Source: Chloroflexi bacterium RBG_16_68_14
GTDB lineage: Bacteria > Chloroflexota > Dehalococcoidia > DSTF01 > RBG-16-68-14
Direction of reading: 5' to 3'
Assembly (NCBI GenBank): GCA_001796995.1
Contig: MGOB01000037.1
Coordinates: 5,386-14,273 of the forward strand
Length of the DNA stretch: 8,888 nt
Shown: one piece after another, positions 1-8,090 of the stretch
How positions within the stretch are numbered: position 1 is the stretch's first letter
Layout: every line of letters starts with the position of its first letter
Made by a program: the position numbers and the translations under genes
The notes under the pieces: generated by a model
What the model saw: the letters and a program-made list of their open reading frames with translations, nothing else
Told to the model about the DNA's origin: nothing
Databases searched by the model: none

Positions 1-427
1 CGGTTCCCTGCGCGACGAGGGCGTCGACGCCGGCCTCGGCGCAGCGGCGGGCGTGCTTGGTGTTGCCGATCATGGCGACGACGGTCATCCCGTGCCCCTT
101 CATCTCCTTCACCAGGGCGCCCGGGTTGCCCAGGCCGGAGACGAAGATGCGGACCTCCTCCTCATAGAGGACGCGGAGCAGATCCCCCACGCCCGGCATC
201 CCCTCGGCGACCAGGAGGTCGACGGCGTAGGGCTTGTCGGTCAGCGCTTTCACCTTGCGGATCTCCTCCCGCAGCGCCTCGGGCGGGAGAAAGGCGCCGC
301 CCAGCACGCCGAGGCCGCCGGCGTTGGAGACGGCCGCCACCAGCTCGGCCATGGAGACACCGCCCATGCCGGCGAGAATGATGGGGTGCTCGATCCCCAG
401 CAGTTCGGTCATCGGTGTTCGGATCAT
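1..427 (-). CDS. Nitronate monooxygenase (2-nitropropane dioxygenase family), N-terminal part
   Basis: FMN-dependent TIM-barrel enzyme of the nitronate monooxygenase family, which oxidises alkyl nitronates to carbonyl compounds and nitrite; many members have unknown physiological substrates. Only the first 142 residues are present, because the gene leaves the window at base 1; the family is usually about 310-370 residues. Family marks visible: EHPIILAGMGGVS (residues 13-25), corresponding to the FMN-binding PII-x-APM segment, then AGGLGVLGG (36-44), and at the edge AGVDALVAQGT (132-142). The last normally leads into EAGGH with the catalytic histidine, which lies outside. The ATG at 427 is chosen because GGAGG lies 6 bases upstream, overlapping the end of the upstream hydratase gene's stop region. 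The 10-base gap implies one operon. Family assignment is firm; substrate is unknown. Confidence 0.9.
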   Translation of the reverse strand, partial: MIRTPMTELLGIEHPIILAGMGGVSMAELVAAVSNAGGLGVLGGAFLPPEALREEIRKVKALTDKPYAVDLLVAEGMPGVGDLLRVLYEEEVRIFVSGLGNPGALVKEMKGHGMTVVAMIGNTKHARRCAEAGVDALVAQGT

Positions 428-437
428 CGTTCGCCTC

Positions 438-1238
438 CTACCGGCCTTTGAACTTCGGCTCGCGCTTTTCCAGGAAGGCGGTGGCCGCTTCCTTCAGGTC
501 TTCGCTGTGCATGGTGGCAGCCTCCAGGAAGGTGGAGACGTCCAGGGCCACGTTGAGCTGGTCTCGCAGGATCTTGTTCATCGAGTACTTGGTCCAGCGG
601 AGGGCCATAGGCGCGCCCGCCGCGAACCTGCGCGCCCAGTCCATCGCTGTGGGCAGCACCTGGTCGGGCGGGACGGCGCGCGTGACCAGGCCGATCTCCG
701 CCCCTTCCTTCCCGGTGATCCAGTCGCCGGTGAACAGGTACTCCTTCGCCCGCGCCCAGCCGATGAGCAGCGGCCAGATGATGATGCCGCCGTCGCCGGC
801 GACCAGGCCCATGCGCACGTGGGTATCGGCGAGGCGGGCGGTCTCCGAGGCGATGATGACGTCGCAGTAGAGGGCGAGGGTGGCGCCCAGGCCGGCGGCG
901 TCACCGTTGACGGCGGCGACGATGGGCTGCTCCACCTCCAGCAGGTTGTGGATCAGGGTGCGGACGGCGCGGAACGGCGTCGCCGGCCCGGTAGGGCGGA
1001 AGGAGCCGTCCTCCATCGATTTCGCGTCGCCGCCGGCGCAGAAGGCCTTGCCGGCCCCCGTCAGCACCAGCGCCCGGATCTCCTCGTCGTCACCGATCTC
1101 CCGGAAGACCCGCTCCAGCTCGCTGTGCATCTCGTTGTTGACGGCGTTGCGCTTCTCAGGCCGGTTCATGGTCAGGACCGCCACCCCGTCATCCCGCTTC
1201 TCCAGGAGCAGATACTGGTAGTCTCGATAGTCGGGCAT
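438..1238 (-). CDS. Enoyl-CoA hydratase/isomerase (crotonase) family protein
   Basis: Cytoplasmic crotonase-fold protein of 266 residues, the usual family length. Seen: the N-terminal strand VAVLTMNRPEKRNAV (19-33), oxyanion-hole segment GKAFCAGGDAKSM (63-75), second oxyanion segment NGDAAGLGATLALYCD (111-126), DTHVRMGLVAGDGG (138-151), and a C-terminal helix ending in EKREPKFKGR, typical of family members. The CoA thioester-binding shell is therefore intact. By hand alignment to rat mitochondrial enoyl-CoA hydratase, the two catalytic glutamates (Glu144, Glu164) are Thr120 and His140, so ordinary hydratase activity is doubtful. Isomerase, hydrolase, lyase or another acyl-CoA chemistry is possible. 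ATG 1238 has AAAGGAGA (1245-1252) at good distance. First gene of an operon with the nitronate monooxygenase, read from a strong promoter at 1288-1316, divergent from the TetR gene that probably controls it. Confidence 0.93.
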   Translation of the reverse strand: MPDYRDYQYLLLEKRDDGVAVLTMNRPEKRNAVNNEMHSELERVFREIGDDEEIRALVLTGAGKAFCAGGDAKSMEDGSFRPTGPATPFRAVRTLIHNLLEVEQPIVAAVNGDAAGLGATLALYCDVIIASETARLADTHVRMGLVAGDGGIIIWPLLIGWARAKEYLFTGDWITGKEGAEIGLVTRAVPPDQVLPTAMDWARRFAAGAPMALRWTKYSMNKILRDQLNVALDVSTFLEAATMHSEDLKEAATAFLEKREPKFKGR

Positions 1239-1274
1239 CGGCGCTCTCCTTTACGGGTAGGCCCCGCCTGGGCG

Positions 1275-1289
1275 GTTAGCGACCACTAA
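1275..1289 (-). promoter_or_regulatory. Putative TetR operator O1 (over the crotonase promoter)
   Basis: On the minus strand the site reads TTAGTGGTCGCTAAC. TTAGTG and CGCTAA form an imperfect dyad, with 5 of 6 arm positions paired around a 2-base centre. The same 15-mer recurs in inverted orientation at 1369-1383, with 12 of 15 identical bases and only the central three differing. It covers the end of the -10 box and the predicted start of transcription, where a repressor would block RNA polymerase. Binding by the adjacent TetR protein is inferred. Confidence 0.55.
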
Positions 1290-1316
1290 TATACGCTGCT
1301 CTCGCTGACTTGTCAA
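1288..1316 (-). promoter_or_regulatory. Sigma-70-like promoter for the crotonase/nitronate monooxygenase operon
   Basis: Read on the minus strand: a perfect -35 TTGACA (1316-1311), a 17-base spacer and a -10 TATATT (1293-1288, 5 of 6 to consensus). Transcription would begin near 1281, about 40 bases before the ATG at 1238. This is a near-ideal core promoter in an otherwise GC-rich region, which makes chance unlikely. The operator-like dyad at 1275-1289 overlaps the last two bases of the -10 box. Confidence 0.72.
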
Positions 1317-1340
1317 GACCCTTGCGCTGGAGTCATGCAA

Positions 1341-1370
1341 TTGACATCTGCCTGCCGCGTATGATAAATT
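1341..1370 (+). promoter_or_regulatory. Sigma-70-like promoter for the tetR-family gene
   Basis: Perfect -35 TTGACA at 1341-1346. The -10 is either TAAATT at 1365-1370 (18-base spacer, 4 of 6, in the same place relative to the operator as TATATT in the opposite promoter) or GATAAA at 1363-1368 (16-base spacer, 4 of 6). Either predicts a transcript starting near 1375, about 20 bases before the ATG at 1397, so the mRNA leader would be very short. It is divergent from the crotonase promoter. Confidence 0.6.
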
Positions 1371-1383
1371 AGTGAGAGCTAAC
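1369..1383 (+). promoter_or_regulatory. Putative TetR operator O2 (over the tetR promoter)
   Basis: Reads TTAGTGAGAGCTAAC, a dyad with TTAG and CTAA outer arms. It matches O1 at every position except the three central bases. Including the -10 region, the two loci share TAWATTAGTG-NNN-GCTAAC. It sits immediately at the -10 box and predicted transcription start of the regulator gene, consistent with autorepression. The centres of O1 and O2 are about 93 bases apart, near nine helical turns. Confidence 0.55.
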
Positions 1384-1396
1384 TTTACTTGCTGAA

Positions 1397-2047
1397 ATGG
1401 TATCGAACGTATCTGTCCCCCGGCGCCGCTCCCGCGACCGCCGGCGCACCATCCTGCGGGCCGCCGAGCGCCTCTTCGCGGAGCACGGCTACGCCGGCAC
1501 CTCGATGAAGCGGCTCGCCCGCTCGGTCGGCGTCACCGATGCCGCCCTCTATAACCACTTCCGCTCCAAACGAGAGATCCTGGAGGCGCTCTACGAGGAG
1601 CGGGGCTTCTATCAAGCGATGGATGTCCTGGAGCACCTCTCGGGTGCCCGGCCACCCGAGCGCCAGCTCACCCTCACCGCCCTGGCCAGCGCCGACCTGT
1701 GGGCGCAGAACTCCGACTTCCTGCGCATCGTCATCAGCGAGGTGCTGGCGGGGGACCGCGCCGCGCGGGAGCTGCACGGTCAGATGATGGAGCGCTGGCA
1801 TGCCGGCATGCGCCGCCTGCTGGCCCTCTACGCCGCCCAGGGCGTCCTCAGTCCCTGGGACGTCGAGAGGACTGCCGGCGCCCTGGTCCGGCTGCTCCTG
1901 GGGACGATGGTGGAGAAGCTGCTGGCGGAGCCCGCCGGAGACGGCGCCCTCCCCTTCTCTCAGCCCGAGTTCCGGCAGAAGCTCGCCGATGAGGTGACCC
2001 TCTTCGCCCGCTCGCTACTCGCCGCGCCGCCGCGGCCCGCGAAGTGA
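1397..2047 (+). CDS. TetR/AcrR-family transcriptional regulator
   Basis: A 216-residue one-component DNA-binding regulator, normal TetR size. The N-terminal helix-turn-helix domain is clear at about residues 17-63: RRTILRAAERLFAEHGYAG (17-35), then TSMKRLARSVGVTDAALYNHF with the recognition helix and the classic LY-x-HF-x-SK-x-x-I ending at residue 61. The basic start (PRRRSRDRRR) is typical. The rest (about 70-210) is an alpha-helical ligand-binding and dimerisation domain with no recognisable ligand signature. The ATG at 1397 has no good Shine-Dalgarno, but its promoter predicts a short leader, so near-leaderless initiation is plausible. Divergent placement beside a crotonase/nitronate monooxygenase operon and paired operator dyads suggest it represses that operon and itself, perhaps sensing an acyl-CoA or related compound; this is inference. 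It is less likely to control the iol genes downstream, since no matching dyad is seen before iolB. Confidence 0.93.
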   Translation: MVSNVSVPRRRSRDRRRTILRAAERLFAEHGYAGTSMKRLARSVGVTDAALYNHFRSKREILEALYEERGFYQAMDVLEHLSGARPPERQLTLTALASADLWAQNSDFLRIVISEVLAGDRAARELHGQMMERWHAGMRRLLALYAAQGVLSPWDVERTAGALVRLLLGTMVEKLLAEPAGDGALPFSQPEFRQKLADEVTLFARSLLAAPPRPAK

Positions 2048-2183
2048 GCCTCTCTTCTCTCAGTCTCCGTATCTAGCCAGCCCTGGTCGCAGTGAACAAA
2101 GGGCGGCGTTGGGGTAAGATCGAGAACGCGCATGCGGAATCCGAGCCCAGCAGAGGCCCGCAGGTGAGTAGGGGCACTGTCGC
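2048..2183 (+). promoter_or_regulatory. Intergenic leader before the iol operon; weak promoter candidate
   Basis: This 136-base gap between the TetR gene and iolB should contain the iol operon promoter unless iol is read through from tetR. The best candidate is a -10-like TAAGAT at 2115-2120 with only a poor -35 (GTGAAC, 2092-2097) 17 bases upstream. Short palindromes CCAG-CC-CTGG (2077-2086) and CGCATGCG (2129-2136) are present but too small to call operators. There is no T-tract hairpin terminator after tetR. No copy of the TTAGTG dyad was seen here. Confidence 0.25.
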
Positions 2184-3070
2184 GTGGAGACCAAGCCGGA
2201 GACGTTGTTAGTGCCGTCGCGGCTCCGGGACAGCACGGAGCCGGGCATCGTCAATCGCGTTACCGCCGGGGAGGCCGGCTGGGAACTGCTGAACCTGGAG
2301 GTGCGCCGCCTCGCTGGCGGTGAGGCCTGGGAGCACGAGACGGCCGAGTGCGAAGCGGCCCTGGTGCTGCTGGGCGGGCGGTGCGCCGTTACATCGAACC
2401 GGGGCGAGTGGCCGGGCATCGGCCGCCGCGCTCACGTCTTCGATGGCATGCCCTACGCGCTCTACCTGCCCCGGCGCACCGCCTTTACCCTGACCGCCCT
2501 CACCGATAGGCTGGAGGTGGCCTACTGCTGGGTGCCGACCGATCAAGACCACCCGGCCCGGCTGGTCACCCCCGCGGATTGCGACATCGAGATCCGGGGA
2601 GGCCACAGTGCCACCAGGCAGATCAACAGCATCATCCCGCCCGGCTTTGGCTGCCACCGGATCGTCTGTGTGGAGGTGTATACGCCGGGTGGCAACTGGA
2701 GCAGCTATCCCCCACACAAGCATGACGCTCATCGCCAGGACTCATCGGGAGTGCTGCTGGAGGCCGACCTGGAGGAGGTCTACTACTACAAGATCGATAA
2801 GCCCCAGGGGTACGCCATCCAGCGCGTGTACAACCCCGACCGGACCATCGATGCCGTGATGGTCTGCCAGAACGACGACATCGTGCTGGTGCCGGAAGGC
2901 TACCACCCGGTCGCGGCCGCCTATGGCTACAACTGCTACTACCTGAATTTCCTCGCCGGGTCGGCCCAGTCCCTCGCCTACGCCGACGACCCGGACCACG
3001 TCTGGACAAAGGACACCTGGACGGCGCAGGACCCCCGCCTCCCGATGGTGCATCTGGGCATGGAGACGGG

Positions 3071-3074
<4 letters not shown>
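2184..3074 (+). CDS. iolB: 5-deoxy-glucuronate isomerase IolB
   Basis: Isomerises 5-deoxy-D-glucuronate to 2-deoxy-5-keto-D-gluconate (DKG) in the cytoplasmic myo-inositol degradation pathway. It is a bicupin protein of 296 residues, somewhat longer than Bacillus subtilis IolB (about 270). The strongest signature is VEVYTPGGNWSSYPPHKHD (163-181), nearly identical to the Bacillus protein; then LEEVYYYKID (196-205), QRVYNPDRTIDAVM (213-226) and VLVPEGYHPV (234-243). His178, His180, a Glu at 197/198 and His241 are candidate cupin metal ligands. The C-terminal tail (about 270-296, ending near DPRLPMV) is extra relative to Bacillus. The start is GTG at 2184 with AGGGG at 2170-2174 nine bases upstream; no in-frame upstream alternative is better. 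Its stop overlaps the iolC start by 4 bases (ATGA), so it leads the operon. Confidence 0.96.
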
Positions 3075-4012
<938 letters not shown>

Positions 4013-4018
4013 CAAGGC

Positions 4019-4024
4019 GGGAGG
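4019..4024 (+). promoter_or_regulatory. Ribosome-binding site deciding the iolD start
   Basis: GGGAGG lies in the 22-base gap between the iolC stop and iolD. Two in-frame GTG codons follow, at 4026 and 4035. The first is only about one base from the GGAGG core, too close to be used; the second is 10 bases away. Starting at 4035 also gives an N-terminus of nearly the same length as Bacillus IolD before the conserved AQALI-x-FL segment. Confidence 0.6.
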
Positions 4025-4034
4025 GGTGAGAACG

Positions 4035-5909
<1,875 letters not shown>

Positions 5910-6848
5910 ATGAGGCGAGAAGCCCTGGTGCGCATCTCCGTCGCGAACGCTCCCTGCTCCTGGGGTGTCGTCGAGGGGTTCGCATCGGGCCAGCCGGGCC
6001 CCGGCTACGCCCAGGTGCTGGACGAGATGGCGGCGGCCGGATACGCCGGGACGGAGCTGGGCGACTGGGGGTTCATGCCCACGGACGCCGAGACACTGCG
6101 CGCCGAGCTGGCCGGGCGGCGGCTCGCGCTGGTCGGCGCCTTCGTCCCCGTCGCCCTGGCCGACGCGGCCTCCCACGCTCCGGGAGAGGCGGACGCCGCG
6201 CGCGTGGCGCGCCTGCTGGCGCAGGTCGCCCCGCCGGAGTCCCTAGACGGCGCACCGTTCCTCGTCCTGGCAGACGACAGCGGGACCGACCCGACCCGTA
6301 CGCGCATGGCGGGCCGGCTCGGGCCTTCCCAGGGGCTGAGCGAAGGGCAGTGGCGCACCTTCGTCGAGGGCGCGCAGCGGATCGCCGACGCCGTCCGGCG
6401 GCAGACGGGCCTGCACACCGTCTTCCATCACCACTGCGGGAGCTACGTGGAGACGCCAGCCGAGATCGAGACCTTCCTGGGTCTCACGGATCCGGACCTC
6501 ATCGGCCTCTGCTTTGACACGGGCCACTACACCTACGGGGGCGGGGACGCCCTCGACGGGCTGAGGCGCTTCGGCGAGCGCGTCTGGCATGTGCACTTGA
6601 AGGACTGCGACGGAGCGGTGGCGGAGCGGGCGCGCGGAGAGGGCTGGGACTACTTTGAGGCCGTCCGCAACGGCATCTTCTGCGAACTGGGCAAGGGGCA
6701 GGTCGATTTCCCCGCGCTCCTTGAGGAGCTGGCCAACCGCCGCTACCAGGGCTGGATCGTCGTCGAGCAGGACATCGCACCGGGCACGGGCACGCCCTTC
6801 GAGAGCGCCCAGCGCGGCCGCACCTACCTGAGGGGCCTCGGGCTGTGA
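5910..6848 (+). CDS. iolE: Inosose dehydratase-like IolE (sugar phosphate isomerase/epimerase TIM barrel)
   Basis: Expected to dehydrate 2-keto-myo-inositol (scyllo-inosose) to the trihydroxycyclohexane-dione used by IolD. 312 residues, AP-endonuclease-2-like TIM barrel needing a divalent metal. Family marks: VANAPCSWGVVEG (11-23), YAGTELGDWGFMPTD (45-59), TVFHHHCGSYVET (170-182), GLCFDTGHYTYGGGD (199-213), VWHVHLKD (225-232), GKGQVDFPALLEEL (261-274) and GWIVVEQD (281-288). HHH, DTGH, HVHLKD and Glu286 match the metal/substrate positions of Bacillus IolE. The overall style (NAPCSWGV, ELG-x-x-GF) is that of actinobacterial-type IolE. The related inosose isomerase IolI shares the fold, so it remains a lesser alternative; position between iolD and iolG favours IolE. 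ATG 5910 directly abuts the iolD stop; GTG 5928 is a possible later start. Confidence 0.85.
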   Translation: MRREALVRISVANAPCSWGVVEGFASGQPGPGYAQVLDEMAAAGYAGTELGDWGFMPTDAETLRAELAGRRLALVGAFVPVALADAASHAPGEADAARVARLLAQVAPPESLDGAPFLVLADDSGTDPTRTRMAGRLGPSQGLSEGQWRTFVEGAQRIADAVRRQTGLHTVFHHHCGSYVETPAEIETFLGLTDPDLIGLCFDTGHYTYGGGDALDGLRRFGERVWHVHLKDCDGAVAERARGEGWDYFEAVRNGIFCELGKGQVDFPALLEELANRRYQGWIVVEQDIAPGTGTPFESAQRGRTYLRGLGL

Positions 6849-7867
6849 TGAGCAGGAGTACGAGAACACGCAGCATCGCGGTGGGCCTCATCGGCGTAGG
6901 GGCTATCGGCCGCCTGCACGCGAAGCACCTGGCGTCGCGGGTCCCGGGCGCCAGCCTGGCCGCCGTCGCCGACATCGATCGCGCCGCCGCGGAGGCGTGC
7001 GCGGCGGAGTGCGGCAGCCCTGACGTCTACGATCAGTACCACGACCTGCTTCAGGACCCCGCCGTGCAGGCGGTGGTCGTCTGCTCGCCGCCGGACACTC
7101 ACGCCCAGATCATCGAGGAGGCAGCGGGCTCCGGCAAACACGTCTTCTGCGAGAAGCCCCTCGATTGTGACCTGGACAAGATCGACCGGGCCCTGAAGGC
7201 GGTAAGCCGGGCAGGCGTGAAGCTACAGGTGGGCTTCAACCGCCGCTTCGACGCCAACTTCCGCTACGTCCACGAGGCGGTCGGGTCGGGCAAGGTAGGC
7301 CAGCCCTACACCCTGCGCATCACCAGCCGGGACCCCCAGCTCCCGCAAGCGAGCGGCTCTCGTGCCACCGTTGGCCTCTTCCTCGATACGATGATCCACG
7401 ACTTCGATATGGCCCGCTATCTCACCGGCAGCGAGGTGGTGAGCGTCTACGCCCTGGCCGACGCCATGATCGAAGGGTCGGAGGAGATCGACACGGCGGT
7501 CGCCACGCTTCGCTTCGCCAGCGGCGTCCTGGGGACCATCGAGAACGGGCAGACCGCGTACGGCTACGACCAGCGCGTGGAGGTCTTCGGTTCGAAGGGG
7601 GCCATCGCGGTGGAGAACGAGAAGTCCCATCAGGTCACCCTCACCGATGCGACGGGGGCGCACGCAGCGCTGCCGCTCCACTTCTTCGTCGAGCGGTACA
7701 GCGCTTCCTACATCGCCGAGCTGTCCGCCTTCGTGGACTGTATACTGGGCGACACGGAGCCGCTAGTAACGGGGGCCGACGGGCGCATAGCTATCCTGAT
7801 CGCGCTGGCGGCGCAGCGCTCGTACGAGGAAGGGAAGCCGGTGGTGCTGGGCGGGTCCTTGAGCTGA
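6848..7867 (+). CDS. iolG: Inositol 2-dehydrogenase IolG (Gfo/Idh/MocA family)
   Basis: NAD-dependent oxidation of myo-inositol to 2-keto-myo-inositol, the first pathway step. 339 residues, family length. The Rossmann domain opens with VGLIGVGAIGRLHAKHL (12-28, GxGxxG), followed by acidic ADIDR (41-45), which favours NAD over NADP; CSPPDTHA (79-86), and the catalytic lysine motif HVFCEKPL (98-105, Lys103). Then GFNRRFDANF (129-138) and DTMIHDFDMARYL (180-192), where Asp180 and His184 have the same spacing as the catalytic Asp172/His176 of Bacillus IolG. The C-terminal sheet has VEVFGSKGAI. The start may be ATG 6848 (overlapping the iolE stop by one base) or GTG 6845 three bases earlier (4-base overlap, better distance from AGGGG at 6831-6835). 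Activity on scyllo-inositol or D-chiro-inositol cannot be excluded from sequence. Last gene of the tight iol block. Confidence 0.92.
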   Translation: MSRSTRTRSIAVGLIGVGAIGRLHAKHLASRVPGASLAAVADIDRAAAEACAAECGSPDVYDQYHDLLQDPAVQAVVVCSPPDTHAQIIEEAAGSGKHVFCEKPLDCDLDKIDRALKAVSRAGVKLQVGFNRRFDANFRYVHEAVGSGKVGQPYTLRITSRDPQLPQASGSRATVGLFLDTMIHDFDMARYLTGSEVVSVYALADAMIEGSEEIDTAVATLRFASGVLGTIENGQTAYGYDQRVEVFGSKGAIAVENEKSHQVTLTDATGAHAALPLHFFVERYSASYIAELSAFVDCILGDTEPLVTGADGRIAILIALAAQRSYEEGKPVVLGGSLS

Positions 7868-7945
7868 AGGCGAGCTGAGAATCACCCATGCCGGTTGCGT
7901 CCGTTACCACGGAGGATGAGAATGCGCAGGCTTTCTGAAGGCCAG

Positions 7946-8015
7946 CCCACCCTCACCCTCAACCCCTCTCCCTCGCGAGGGAGAGGGGTGACCGGCAGGT
8001 CGGGGTGAGGGTGGG
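7946..8015. repeat. REP-like nested palindrome in the iolG-iolA gap
   Basis: A perfect 26-base palindrome (7963-7988; half-site CCCCTCTCCCTCG) lies inside a second perfect pair of 13-base arms, CCCACCCTCACCC (7946-7958) and GGGTGAGGGTGGG (8003-8015). Between the inner palindrome and the right arm is a tiny hairpin GACC-GGCA-GGTC (7990-8001). Transcribed, it could form a branched hairpin. It has no T-tract, so it is not a standard intrinsic terminator, though it could slow polymerase or protect the 3' end of the iolBCDEG mRNA. The CCCTCACCC...CCCCTCTCCC style resembles C/G-rich extragenic palindromes dispersed in several GC-rich genomes; that this one is dispersed here is inference. The rest of the 7868-8090 gap shows no clear promoter. 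Confidence 0.75.
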
Positions 8016-8090
8016 AAAAGTGGTGGGCGACTAGGCTTCCGGTTGATTGCCATGGCATTTTCGTAGGGCTGACACGAGGAGTTGAACGCC

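Noticed and set aside
234..1289. 351-codon plus-strand open frame over the crotonase gene
   Set aside because: The minus-strand crotonase and nitronate monooxygenase frames account for this DNA with recognisable motifs; this frame is low-complexity and featureless.
7888..7938. A 16-codon mini-ORF (MPVASVTTEDENAQAF) after iolG
   Set aside because: No ribosome-binding site, no known family, and length compatible with chance.
7946..8015. Reading the palindrome as a rho-independent terminator or a CRISPR unit
   Set aside because: There is no U-tract after either stem, and only one copy with no spacer-repeat periodicity.
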